A program made the position numbers and the translations under genes. The notes beneath the pieces are model-generated. The model did no database searches. It worked only from the letters and a program-made list of their open reading frames with translations, and had not been told where the DNA came from. Below, one piece after another: positions 39,591 to 51,514 of a stretch of 64,000 bases of DNA (the first letter of the stretch is position 1; the number at the start of each line of letters is the position of its first letter). The DNA comes from Gorsachius magnificus (taxonomy: Eukaryota; Chordata; Aves; Pelecaniformes; Ardeidae): positions 12,880,984-12,944,983 of the forward strand of contig CM067082.1 in the NCBI GenBank assembly GCA_034008185.1, given 5' to 3'.

Positions 39591-42500
39591 GTCTCTCTGT
39601 TTTGTGTGAGATGCTGAAAGGAAAGACGTTAGACCAGTATTTGGAGGGCAATAGTACAGGCACATGGACTTCCCTGCAGTGGAAGGAGGAGGGTCCCTTA
39701 AGAAGGATATTAATACAGTTTTGCATGCTATGGCTACGAAAGCCTTGGCAGCACTCTGTATGTGGATGGCAGCCTTATTTAAAACTGCGCAGCCCCAGCT
39801 GGTCTGATGATTAAGGATGATCAGTAGAACTTGGCTAGAATGGTAATAGTACTCTGCAGGTTTGTCCAGTGTGAAATGTAAGGTGTGAATCCCCTCCTGC
39901 TCCTGCTGTTCAGCGGGAGGAGGTACAAAAGGTGTTTTGTACTGCGGTGAGGGAACGGCTAAAATGACGGCAAAGCAGTGCTGTAAAGCAACTTCTGTGG
40001 GCACCAGATAGCTTCTGCTCCCCTTTCAAAGCTTAAATTTCAGGATATGCAAAGCCCTGTTTTTTAATTCATCTTTGTTTTCCTTCCATCTTTTGTTTTC
40101 TAGTCTTTCTCATTGATTCAAATCCTGGTTTTCTGAAGCTTCTTGCAGTTGTTCTTACTAAGGGTGATTGAGTGACATTTTAAAACTTAGCCTCCTTGCA
40201 CAGATCTTAGAAACCTGGTATGCATTGCACGTGTATGCGTCTCAGCGGGCAGGTACAGCAGAAGTACGTGCACCTGCTGTTCCAGTGGGCAGAGATGTGT
40301 TCGCTACAGTCCAGTGGAGCTTGTTTCGAAGAAGAAATCCAGTTGCTCTGCCCTCGCAGAAAGAGATAAGCATGCCCGTGGTGTTTGCATGCCAATCAGC
40401 GCTGCTAAGTGTCTCGCTATGTGCCGTGTGTGTAATGCCGTTCACCTCTGCAGCTTCATTTGATCTTTTCTACAAGACGTGCTTTTTTCTTTTCTGTGAA
40501 TCAAAGAACTTGTGAAGCTTTTCTCCTGCTCCACTCTTCATGGTTTAAGCAGGCACACTTTAAATGCAGCCTGACAGCATAGATTGTTTGGAAGGATTTG
40601 TGGGATAAACAAGAGTTTGCCTGTGGAGCGTGTGAATCTGCGTTCAAAGCAGCCAAAGATCTGGGGAGCACGGTCCTGTGCTTGTAAGCTGTCTCACCTG
40701 ATCTGCATGCAGCCTTGGTGGTGTGTGACACTTCTTTACTTGCTCCTTACAAGTAAAGGAGAAAATGCTTATAGCTTTTGTAAATTCAAAAGTTTGAATT
40801 CAGAGTTTGCTGTGTCTTTCTGCACACCTGTTTATTGAGTTTGAAGCCAAAAGCTCAAAGATCTCTGGTTTCTCTGCTTGGAGGTGACTGTCCTCATTTC
40901 ACTCTTCTGTAACAGGTGGAATATTGCTTTTCTTTTTTTAAAGCCGAGTTCAGTGTTGTGTATCAAATTCCTTCATACTGCGAGCTTAAGCAGCCAGCTG
41001 GTGTCAAACCCATGCGGTGACATTCTCCTTTGCTTTTGTGAAAATTCATTATATTGTAATAAGGCTGAGGAAGCTGAAGTTGAAAATAAGTGGGATGCTG
41101 CCAAAAAACCCAAAAAAAGCCTATCGGTGAGGACAAAAATGGTTAACTGCTTGAGAGCTGACCCGATGAACAGCACAACTCTATATATATATAGCACCGG
41201 GCAAAATGAGCTTTGGGGCAATCTGGAGAACTGTAAACACTGGTGCCCTGGATTCTTGTTACCCTTGTGTTATCTGCCACTCGATTCACGAGGTGTGCAG
41301 GTTCTCCGTGTGTCTGCTGATGAGTCTCCTGAGTTTTAGAGGAGAAGGCTGCAAAGGCGGTGTGTTTTTAGTCTCCAGATTTCTACCAGGCCAAGCTGAA
41401 ATGAGTTTGGAGGTGCACTACATAAATCAAGGGGGGTGAGGCTGAGTCATGGATATTTCAGTACATATTTGAGACGATTTTCAATGGCCTTTGGAGCACA
41501 CAGAGCAGCTGCCTTGAGAAAGTACTAGAAAGAGGATTTATTGCCTTTTGTAGCATCACCACCAGCACCCCCCACACACACATGGCCCTTGCCGATGGAG
41601 ATCATTCACGCTGAGCAAAGGCACGAGGCAGCCCCAGCGAGGGGGAACCACATCCCTGGGCACCCGGGGCAGGGGCAGAGCTTCCCCTTGCATCCAGGGA
41701 CTAAGATGCTGTGCTCAATGTTAGGTGTGCGTTGTCTTTTGATGGGCTGATGACACTGTCTCTGTGTAACTAACGGAAACATCTTGGACATCCTCTAGAA
41801 TTTCTTGAACTGATAATTTCTTAAGGGAGTTCAAATGATTTTTACCTCCCTTTGACCCTCCATGATCTTTCCTTCCATTCACTAAGGAAGCGTGCTCTGC
41901 TGGAAGAAGTGACAGCATGTAAAAATAGCACTGCCTTATTCTACAGATCTGCTTGCTGTGGGGTTTCAGTTAGATCTGCTGACTTGGATTTAAAAAAAAA
42001 ATAATCTTTTTCTTCTGCTTTTTGCACCTGCTTGTCCTGGTCATGCTTGATTTTGTGCTTTGGAGGCAGCAGCCATTTGGTCGTAGCTGAAATCCTTGCT
42101 GGACTGGGATCAGCAGCACAGGTGGTTGGGAGACCTGAGTGGAGGAGCTTTTGACTTTTGGGGCCAGAGGTGTTTGCAAAGCCAGTAGCTGAACACAAAG
42201 AGGAAAGAGATACCTGTAGGCTTTTCACAGTCTCTGTGGAATTTGCCAATTCAAAACAAGCAGTGCGTGTGCTGTTGAGTGTGCAGTAGAATTGCTCTCG
42301 GTGTTCCAACCCATTTGCTGTAAGCGTATTATCCTTTCCCCTCATTGAATATTGCTGGCATCTAATCAGATTACATCGCAGTTCACAGCTGTGCCCAGAC
42401 GAAATAAAGAGCTGTACTTCAGAAGAGCATAAGGATCTTGAGTTACTGCCTTCTTCACACATTGGGTTGACATTAAGTGTTCATTTAGAGCCAGATTCAT

Positions 42501-43664
42501 GAAGGCGTGGAGATCAATGGGTCTGGCTATCTAAATAGGTCTGAACCAGGTCTCCATCTTTTCGCCATCTGGAGCACGTAGTGGAGCACGGTCCTCAGTG
42601 CAGCGAGTATCCCTGGCTGATGGAGCTGGCCTTTAGATACCCATTGGCTTGCAGCTCAGCTCTGGGATGATGCACAGGTGAGGGGTTACTCCGAAATAGC
42701 ACACAGGCTTGGCCTCGCATTCTTCAGGGATTCCCTTTTCATGATAAAGAGTCCTTTTTATTAGCGTGCTCCTTTCTTTTTTGGAGAGCGAGCTTGGTGA
42801 CTCACATCGCCTGCCTTTTTTAAGCCATTAGTGGGTGTAGCATTTGGAGCAAAGCAGTTGGATCTGCTCAGATTAAGACCATTAGGTTTTCGTAGCTATT
42901 CATGGAATGATTTCTGAAATACCTTTGACTATAAATTTGAAAAGCAAGTGGGGAAAAGGTATGGACAGTATTAGTGGGCACAGCTTTATTGTGAGTACAG
43001 ATGTTTAGCAGACTCTGTCTGTTTTCAGTAATGAAAGTATTTGTATTCTAAAGAATAAAATTTAAATAATGGCCCTTGGAAAACACCAGTGTGGTATTTG
43101 TTCTTCTACGCAAATCTGTTTCTAATGATGCTTTATTTTGAACTCCAGGTTCATAAAAACAAGCAACAAGCACCTGTGAGGAGGGATGGATATTAATTCT
43201 TGAAATAAATCTCCAGAAGCAAAACATTGCTGTCTGTGCTGGCAACACCATTTATGAAAGGGAGGGGAGGAGGGACCAGGCCCTCCCGCACTCCTGACAC
43301 AAACACGCTCCAACTTGAGGCTTCTGTTACCGGGAAGCGCTGCTGCCTGGGTTTTTACTGCTCTCTAACAGGATGTCACGGTTCAGTGATGCATTTTGTG
43401 TCTCTTACAAGTTTGTGAATCAATGACAGACTCTTAGTTTCTCCAAAATTGAATTGATGCATCCTATGATAACTTAACTTAAACCTTCCCAAAGCATTTT
43501 CAGCCACCTGTGTTTACGCCATCCTTTTTAAAAGCAGGGGGCCACAGGCTCTTCAGCATGCCCCAAAGGCTGACTAAACCCAAACTGTCCAAAGATTATA
43601 GCAGGGCTGGTTCATGACTGTATTTAGTATGTCGGATGGATGTGTAGTGACCCCCCTGTGCATG

Positions 43665-43733
43665 GGTGAAATTCTGACCCTGCTTGTTTAATGGCAATGC
43701 TCGTGTTGACTCCCATGGGGCAAGGATTTTGCC
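43665..43733. repeat. Possible ancient amniote repeat
   Basis: Pairs of phrases such as gtgaaattctgaccctgctt and tcccatggggcaaggatttt read like the old, inverted-repeat-like interspersed elements seen in reptile and bird genomes (aaattctgnccc ... tcaatgggnccaggattt). This is resemblance from memory only. Confidence 0.3.
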
Positions 43734-45782
43734 CAGTGCTCTGCTAGGGGAACAGCTAGGGTAAGCAAAAATGCTGCTGAGCAGAGGAATAAGTTAGATC
43801 AGAAGAAGTCATAGGAGCTTTCTTGCATGTTCTCTAACATCCTGACTGGAGCATGGTCACAGTCTGTTTTAAGGACTTCCTAAAGCTGGCGGCTGCCAGG
43901 GCAGGCTGTGGGCTGGAGATGGCTCAGGTTTCCTGTTCCTTTTGCTTCTTTACTGCTTTAACTGGCTGCCATTGCTCTCCTTAACTCTTCTTCCTCCTTT
44001 GAAATCAATGCAAATGCAATTTGAGATCCCGCTAGACTCTTCCATGAACAAATGCTAGTTTCTTCTGCAAAAGAGAATACAAACCACCTACCACATTTTC
44101 TTCTCAGGATGGTCTGGACTGCATGGGAATCTAGCAAATGTGGCAACTTCTTATCAGGCCTCTATAACTATGTTTTCCAAGTCATTTGCCCTAAAGGGCG
44201 CTCAACTGAACATTGCAAGCAAACTGTTCCTGTGCAATGACAACTGCAGAGATGCAGTTCATGACAATGGTGTGCCACAGTTTTCTTAATAAATTTGGTT
44301 AATCTAAAATCCTTAGGTGAGTTTGACCTTGAATCCTCATTTGTTGATATGACCTTCTCTGAAAGATGTCTAAATTAAAACTTTTTTAATACTTCAGGAA
44401 ATGGTTTTTTAGCTGGTTTTGAGCAGCGACTTTCAGAGACTTTGCCAAGCGCTGCTCAGAGAAGGCTCTTAGTAGCTGTAGGAATAAGGGTGTCCTGTTT
44501 TCTTTTCCTGGCTGGTAGATGCTGAACAACATCCCTGTGTTGTCTGCAGTTCTTGATGTGTTTTTGCAGCTTACGAGCCTTACCTGGAAGCTGTTGACAC
44601 CCTGAAACATGAAGTGCTACCATAGCTCCACTAACAGGTTTCTATCCCAGTGGTAGTGCTTACAACCCCTGTGCCGGTCACTTTTAGGCAAAAGCCCTCC
44701 TTTTTTCCCTGTCTGCTCTTAACACCCTGGCACTGATCCCATCATCCTTGAGTTTCACAGAAGCATCTGCATAAACAGTTTTGCAAGACCAAGGTCCGTG
44801 CCCTGTGTAATCAGTGATGGAAACTGCTTGCTCTTCTAACAACGTGAGTTTGGATAAGGGTTGAGTAATGACCATTAACTTAAAATGTCCTACTGTTAGT
44901 CATCCTGTCATAGCCTCCGTGTTCGGAGTTGTATTTAATAATCTAGCCTCTGTTCCGCTCCTGCTTTAATCTTTGCTCAAAAATGGAAGCCTCTTCTGAT
45001 AACTTTGAAATTACAAAAGTATTACACCCATTTTTTCATCATTCTCTCCCTTTTGGGAAAAAGGGAAGTAGCTGGCACATTTGGACTCTGCCCTTGAAGA
45101 TAAAGATGAGCTCGTTAGTAAGTTGGATCCTTAAAGGCATTTCCTGAAAGGCAATCGTCTTCTGAGCCTTCTGGGGTTGCTCAACACAGTGAAGCGAGAG
45201 GAGGAAGATAAGAGGTTGATTGTAGTGGGTTGTTTGGAGTATACAGAGGCCGTGCAGTTGTACAGCTGCACATTTCATCAAATAATCATTTCCTTGATAT
45301 ATGATCATTATTAAATACAAACATAATGACTCCAAGAAAACAATTGAGTCTCTTTCCTACAGTCTCTCCCTGTTGTCTCTCTGCAAGGTTGAATGGCAAG
45401 CAAGCATCGAAAGAAAATTGTTTATTGCCGACTCATTGTAGTGTCGTGGTCCACAGGCTTTCGTTTAATTATCTTACATGAAAAAGGTTTTTGGTCTTTT
45501 ACAGGCTTAGGCAGGAATAGAGAGAGACAGGGAAGGTGAGAGCAAAAGCACGTTTTGCCTTGCAGAGTTGCCTTTTACTTATGAGAAATAAGGCTGATGT
45601 TATCACCCACTTTCTAATCAAATTTGACAAGAGCATTTTGTTAAGGCACTTTCTTTGAGTGGGAATTCTGATGAATACGGCTCTCGTCTCCAGTTTCGAA
45701 GTATTACTTTACACCGTTCCCAAGCATTGTTTGCCTTAATGGATGAATTATTGTGGTATGTCAGAGAAGCAGATAATTCATA

Positions 45783-45872
45783 GCCTCATTTTATAAACCG
45801 AGAGCTCAAGGCACAGTAGTGTAACTTGCATAGCTGCAGAGCAGCGAATGGAACCCAGGTCACCCACCCAAC
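45783..45872 (+). mobile_element. MIR-like ancient SINE relic
   Basis: Sequence from cctcattttataaaccgaga through ggcacagtagtgtaacttgc to gaatggaacccaggtcaccc resembles the 3' half of MIR, whose remembered order is TTTTACAGATGAGGAAACTG, AGGCACAGAGAGGTTAAGTA, GAACCCAGG. MIR-type CORE-SINEs predate the split of mammals and birds, so a relic is plausible. The call rests on eye-matching, not alignment. Confidence 0.5.
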
Positions 45873-46780
45873 ATACTCTTGGTTTGATGAAAAGTTTGCT
45901 GATGTGGCCTTAGTATTTCTCTTCAGGAAATTACAGCTACTGGAGAACGTCGTGGCTTTTTGCCAGGGACCTGCTTGTAAGTGAAGTGGAGATGGGCAGT
46001 GCTTTCGGCATATTCCCCATGCACTTTGTTTCAGATGCTTTTTTTGCCACCAAGTCTGTGTGTTGATAGCACTGAAAAAGGAGTTACCTCCACTTGGTCT
46101 TCTGCCTGCCTGGTTCATGGCTCTGTCCTTGAGTAAGTGGGCAATTGGTCACATAGAGAGCTGGTCTTTTTGAAAAGATAAACTCCAAGTTAATTTGAAG
46201 GCTGAAGCAGGTTCTGTGTGACTGTGGCATAGCCCAGTACAATGAACCTCTTACCAGACTTTGAATACTCAGCTGCATAACCAATACCAGGATTTGCACA
46301 CACATTAAGGCTGCTTGTAAGGTCTCTGTTTGCAGAGTATGCACCTTGGGCACCCGCTCTTTCTGTGAGTAAACAACTACTGTAACATTGAATGATAATT
46401 TATATAAATGATATGTTGCTCTTGTCGAATAAGGCTGTCTGGCTGAGACTGGGTAAAAGAAGAAATCCAAACTAATGTCCCGTGTTATGTTTGGACATTT
46501 TCAAACCTCTGCGGCCGTACAAAATGGTTCCCTTCTGCCAGTTTGTGTAGCCAGCTGATCCCAGCCCTTTGGAAACCGGGGCACCAGTGTAGTTCTGCTG
46601 GTGGGAACCAGCCTTTGCAGAAACCTGCCGGCAGCTGAGAGAAACCCTTTGAGCCACACATGTTCCTGGAAGGGCTGCTGGACACATGGGTAATGCCACG
46701 GTGCTCCAACTCAGTAAATCAAGGGGTGGTGAGAGGTCTGTGTGTAAATTTTTTTTTGCCTTCTCAGGACGCATTTTGAT

Positions 46781-46828
46781 TCTTTGCAGGTAATATAGTT
46801 GGGATCTTTGCAGATAATATAGTTGGGA
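46781..46828 (+). repeat. 24-bp tandem duplication
   Basis: Two copies of a 24-bp unit starting tctttgcaggtaatatagtt sit back to back (46781-46804 and 46805-46828), differing at a single base. Recent slippage is the likely cause. Confidence 0.9.
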
Positions 46829-47034
46829 ACAGGTGTGTAGGGACACTTGGACACGGTTTCTGCCTCTGCTGATCCAGTGAGTGCCAAAATTAAAAGGCTC
46901 CTCGTCTCTTGCAAAGGTTTTCTCTCCTACACTTAATTAGCCGCCGGTAACGTTAGCTTTTAAAGGGGAATTGAAAATGCATAGTGACTTTATTGTAGCA
47001 GCGTGTCTTGAATGAAGACCAGTTCCCCCTTTCT

Positions 47035-47160
47035 GGGGCTGAAGCTGCTGGCACACGACAGCTTTTCAGCGCGTGCCTGCCACCCGCCCCCCGGGCACTT
47101 TTGGGACACCGCGGGGCCGTAAGCTGCCAGGCGCGTGGTGAGATGGCAGCGGGCTGTGAA
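47035..47160. promoter_or_regulatory. Short CpG-rich segment
   Basis: About 125 bp contain clustered CpG (agcgcgtgcc, cgccccccgggc, ccgcggggccg, ggcgcgtgg), against an AT-rich background. It is shorter than a standard CpG island. No exon, TATA box or repeat family was recognised. It may be an intronic regulatory element. Confidence 0.25.
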
Positions 47161-49793
47161 TCAGAAGGCTGTGAGGCACAAAACCAAAGCTCACTCCTGT
47201 CTGCATCCAGCAGCGTTGTGGGCCCTGTGGCGAGAGGCTGTAGGGAGCTCTTCAAATGGCCCTATAGTGAGAGGGGCAGAGAGGGCAGCTGGGAAGAGAT
47301 GTATAGGGGACATGCCCTGGCTGCATGCGTTATGTCAACATTTTGCGGTACTGTGGAAATCTCATTTCCAAGGTAGTTAAACTTGGTTTATTCTGAGTTC
47401 AGTTTATTGTAAACTTAGTTGATTTAGGTAGCAAGTTATGATTTTGCAGAGGAATTGGAATCGTTTTTTCTTGTAGCCATTTGGAGCGATTATGTTCCCC
47501 AGCACTTTGTTTTTAGGCAGATTGCGTTTATAATTTAAGTGCTGTTCGGGAGGGATATGCGCTCTTTAGGGAGGGCTGAATAGCACCTTTCTCAACAAAT
47601 GGTTGGCAAGAGCTGCTGCTTCAGGAGGTCAAGTCACCTCACTGACCCTCACCAGCCCTGTCCGATTCCCCACACACCTTGGCACGGGATGTTAAAATGG
47701 AGCCTCACCAGCCCCAACCCGCTCCCCGCAGCCCTCCCCAGGTCCGCCCGTGCTGACTGAGCTGAGGCGCTGGCTCAGCCCTCCCAAACTTTCCAGCAGT
47801 ATCCCTCCTTCCCCTTCTCAAGCAAGCTCCTAAACCAATCTTCTGCAACACCTTGTTTCCAGAAGGGGCTTTAAAAACTTCTTGAAACCATTTTTTAGCC
47901 TCTTCCTTCGTTAGCAGAGTCTTTATTCACAGAATAAAATTAACACCTCATACCTCCATGCTCTTGTACACTTGTGGTTAACATGAAGTTTCAAAAGGTG
48001 GGAGGAACTAGTAATCCCCCTCAACCCCAACCAGTTGGATTTGGGGTGTTTTTTTGGTTTTTTTCCAGGCTTTATTTATTTTGTTGTGGGTTTTTTTTTA
48101 AACAAGCACAACTACCAATGCATAGACCTAACTTTGTATAGCTGTTTTGGTGACCCTGCCCATCCATCTGTACTATGTGTTGAGGGAATATATTTATACC
48201 TTGGTTATTGGGGTTTCAGTTAAAATTTTGTTACCTTGCAATTTAATATTAATAGTAACTGACCCTTGTTTCCTAGTCTCCAAAACACATGGTGCCTTAT
48301 TTCCTATTTATTGTTCTGAAAGACTCTTCCTTTTTTCATGTAACAGGCTTAGGAAAGCAGTATCACTTAGCCATTGACAGTCCTTAATGTTCTGGTATTT
48401 AAGTGAGTTTTCTACCTGAAAAACCTGCCTTTTGCTTAAACTCAATTGGGAATTGTGCTGGTGATGGCCGTGGAAGCGTTTGGTTCATTTCTCCATCCCT
48501 GCCATTGGTGGTGTGCCGCATTAAGCTCCAAGTTGCTTTTATTTGGCAGTGGCCTCAAAGAAAAATGGCCATGTATTGGGACAGAGATCCGCTTTTGGTT
48601 GTGGACTTTGTCCTCTTCCTCCAGTTGCTTTCTCTCTATTACGCCTTCCTCCTCTCCTGAATTGCTTTTCGAGTTACCAGAGTCTATCACAGCTTGTGCA
48701 AGTGCAACGTCGCCGGAAGAGACAGGTCCAGGTCCAGGCTGGAGCGCATATGCTTTTCCCAGCCACCCATATGCAGCGAGGCTACAGCTCTTCAGTGTTA
48801 CCAAATAATATTATTTCAAAAGCTCCTTATAAAAACATGAGTAATTGGGCAAGTGACAAAGGACTTTCTGTTTATCTTTTTGAACAATGGAAAATACCAA
48901 ATAGCTGCAATTTGTTCCAGTTATTTAGTGTCTTTGTTCCAGAGCCATTTCGTGGGCACAGGATTTAATTCTGCAAGAATGCAGGAAGATGGTGACTTGT
49001 TTTCGTGCTTAAAAAAATAAATAAAATGGTTAAAATTTTCGAGTTCCTTTACTAGGAAAATATTTTTTACTTGCGTAATACCATTCTTAAAGCCCGAGGA
49101 AGATATCTTACTGTACATTACAAGTCTAAGGTTATTTTAATAATAAAACGAGAATTTTAAATAGAAGCTGATATCTTCACCGTTTTGGAGAATACTACAG
49201 TTTGGAAAAGCTTTGTACGATGGTTGATGTTTGTACACTGAGAATAGTAGATTGGGCTTGCAAATAGGAACTGAGCAATTGTCAAAACTAACATTAACCA
49301 AAACGAAATTACATTGAAATTTAATAGTCTGATCAAAGCTGGTAATGCTGATTAAAGTGGGAAATGGAGGAATGTGAGCTTTTAAAAGGGAAAACTTCAG
49401 AGGAGGAACACTTGCAAAAAATTATTCTTGCTGTCATGCAGTTGTCAGAGACGGAGGCGAGGGTATAGAGCAACTAGTGCCATCTTCTGGCAATGTCATG
49501 AAAAATACGTGCGTGGTCTGAGGTGGTAGGTTGGGTGGTACACTGATGGTAGGTGTCAGGGACACACGGGGCAATGTGGAGGATTAGTTACGTATTCTGG
49601 AGGAGCAAAATCCTTTTGAGGTAGTGGGTCTAAAGAATCTAGGGATAGGAAAATCGGATCAAATCGCCTAGGCTTATTTGCAAAATGTGGAAATAAACTG
49701 TCCGTGTGGAAATAAACAAGCCTACCTGCTTGCCAGCATTGCTTCTTGCCTTTTGACATCTCAAACCCTTTTAACTCTTCTGCCAAGGAAGGA

Positions 49794-49828
49794 CTTTATG
49801 TACCGAGTGTACCTCATGGTACATAAAG
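49794..49828. other. Perfect 11-bp inverted repeat upstream of the first exon seen
   Basis: Arms ctttatgtacc (49794-49804) and ggtacataaag (49818-49828) are perfectly complementary around a 13-nt loop. In the MTSS1 pre-mRNA this would form a stem-loop 246 nt before the 50075 exon. Whether it affects splicing is unknown. Confidence 0.7.
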
Positions 49829-50074
49829 CTGCTGGGAGGAGCTGGTTTTTTAATCACGCTTAATTGTTCAGTTCTGGTCTCTGGATAAACAAGAATTAAT
49901 CTCTTCCCAAGGTGGTAGATACCCCTGAGGTCTGCCTGGTTGATTCTACAGTTATTATGAACCTGTTTTACAGCTGCTCTGGGAGACTTGGCACCTACCT
50001 GCCGGTTGACGTGCCTACACCACAAGCAGGAATCTCGTCAGGGGTCTCACCTGCCTCGTGGTTTGTTTTTTCAG

Positions 50075-50159
50075 GTGGTACCAGAGAGATTGGGTCTGCT
50101 CTCACCAGGATGTGTATGAGGCACAGAAGTATAGAGTCCAAACTGCGGCAGTTCTCAAG
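50075..50159 (+). CDS. MTSS1: MTSS1 coding exon (about residues 70-97), I-BAR domain
   Basis: This 85-nt internal exon belongs to MTSS1, a scaffold that binds PI(4,5)P2 membranes and actin and bends membrane outward through its IMD/I-BAR helical bundle. The translation contains GGTREIGSALTRMCMRHRSI followed by ESKLRQFS, which I recognise as the MTSS1 IMD. The acceptor is a T-rich tract ending in tcag at 50071-50074, and the donor is a strong gtgagt from 50160. The exon enters in phase 1, with a glycine codon split G|GT, and leaves with a serine codon split AG|T completed by the next exon. The one difference from my memory of the mammalian protein is Ser for Ala in ESKL. The open frame runs back to 49912, but that part is intron. 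No upstream partner exon was found in the window. Confidence 0.97.
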
Positions 50160-51422
50160 GTGAGTGGCTCTGTACCTGGCCTGGAGCTCGAGGTTCATCT
50201 TTCATTTGCTACTGAGGAACACCTGAAGCTGTTCACCAGCGCTGGCTTTCCAGCTGATCTCTGACCCTGTCACTGAGAACAGCAGTCGTTTTCTCCCCCA
50301 TGGCACACCAGGTGTTGTGAGCATGCAGGGTTTCAGTGCATGTTCTGGGGACTGGGCTTGCCATCTCAAATCACTCTAAATGCTGCAAATGCCCAGTCGG
50401 TTCCTGTTGCTCAGTGCTGAGCAGGTGGCTGCTGATGTGACCAACCTGCCTTTCTTTCAGGACTTTACGCTTTGTCACTAAGTTTTAAAGCAGCCACAAG
50501 TGTTGTGCTGCTTCCTCAGCTTACTGGAGAGCCCAAACAGCTTGTGGCCAAGAGAGAAACTTCCAGAAAACAAGTATGGAAAAGGCAAATTCTCTCATCC
50601 CCTTTTTGCAGTTAAAGTTAGACTGTAGAGGTAATGGGAGAGGATCAACTCGTGTAAGCTGGGCTATACATAAACAGCCTACTTCTGTAGTAAGTAGTAG
50701 TTTGCACATGTGCCTTTTTTAACCAGATTTAAAAGTTATACTTGACCTGAGGTGAACCAAAATGATGCTTCACCTGCCTGATGAGCAGGGGTAGTTTCTT
50801 CCCTTTTAAAATAAAGATATTTGTGAAATTGGCTGTGAGGAGACAACTTTAGTCTCTAGTTACCCCAGAGTTGGCTGTTTAAATGATTCGATCCCAATCT
50901 CATTAATTAGTGGAGCATTACTAGTGCTGTATCATGGACTCCACTGATGAGAGGTGAGGCACATCGGTGGGCAGGATGTTGTTTCCTTGTACAATTGCTC
51001 TGTCTTCTTGTGCATATACGTGTGTTATTTAGGTTTATAATCTTCGTGGCTGCATGAACCTTTCTGGTCTTTAGAGTATCCATTTAAACTGCCCTTTGTG
51101 TGACAGATGAGTAGGTTCTAATTGTTTACATTGGCCCTGTTTCGGGTCACTCCTCTGGTTTTACGCTCTGTTCCTCACTGTCCTGAACTTCTGCGCAGTA
51201 AGTCTGGTTATCTTGTGATGTGGATTTTTTTTTTTTTTTAATCCAGTCCTTTCCTTTGCTTTCTCCAGCATAAACATTTTTATGTTCTGATATTTACATT
51301 GTGACACTGGTAGCTGTCGCAGCAAAAAGTAAAAATACTCCAATATTGACCTTGGCTCTCTATATAAGAATAGGGGCATCTGCAGGATTTGATTGCTCTT
51401 TGTGTTTTTTCAACAAAATTAG
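50160..51422 (+). other. MTSS1: MTSS1 intron between exons 50075-50159 and 51423-51514
   Basis: This 1,263-bp GT-AG intron splits a serine codon (AG|T). It has a T run of about 13 near 51228-51240. No repeat family or RNA gene was recognised in it. Confidence 0.93.
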
Positions 51423-51514
51423 TGCTTTAATTGACTGTCTGATAAACCCACTTCAAGAACAGATGGAAGAGTGGAAGAAAGTGGCCAATCAACTGGATAA
51501 AGACCATGCAAAAG
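51423..51514 (+). CDS. MTSS1: MTSS1 coding exon (about residues 98-128), I-BAR domain
   Basis: This 92-nt exon encodes ALIDCLINPLQEQMEEWKKV followed by ANQLDKDHAK, part of a long IMD helix. The acceptor is the attag ending at 51422, after a T-rich stretch. The donor is gtagtt from 51515, a weaker match than its neighbours. Its first base completes the serine codon begun in the previous exon, and its last base (G) starts the glutamate codon of the next. The NPLQEQMEEWKKVANQL wording fits MTSS1 better than the paralog MTSS2, which I remember as having PLQDRIEDWKKTANQL here. That paralog comparison is from memory. Identity and frame are secure, since both junctions agree with flanking exons in this window. 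Confidence 0.97.

Larger units (their letters stand above)
1..50074 (+). other. MTSS1: MTSS1 intron (5' end outside window)
   Basis: The 50075 exon needs an upstream exon ending in an arginine codon plus G. I searched for the segments encoding GSYPVWEDFINKAGKLQSQL and TTVVAAAAFLDAFQKVADMA and found neither. This stretch is therefore inferred to be a single intron extending left of the window. It contains the repeats and candidate elements listed separately. A very diverged or tiny exon, or an alternative first exon, could have been missed by eye. Confidence 0.8.
34897..50074. other. Intronic stretch between the CR1 element and the first MTSS1 exon seen
   Basis: Besides the elements listed separately, this part holds a (TA)n palindrome at 41181-41194 resembling a MEF2-type site. 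A GC-rich stretch at about 47.64-47.80 kb has few CpG. Open frames of 153 codons (40878-41339, +) and 173 codons (41941-42462, -) match no family I know. Confidence 0.5.

Noticed and set aside
39429..40004. 191-codon minus-strand open frame, the longest in the window
   Set aside because: It runs antisense through a CR1 fragment and unrelated flanking DNA, with no recognisable domain and no splice or promoter context.
41941..42462. 173-codon minus-strand open frame
   Set aside because: No domain or family resemblance, no splice context, and its C-terminal Lys/Phe stretch comes from an A-rich tract on the + strand.
49912..50074. Open frame continuing upstream of the 50075 exon
   Set aside because: The upstream residues do not match MTSS1, and a good polypyrimidine tract plus AG lies exactly at the expected exon border, so this part is intron.
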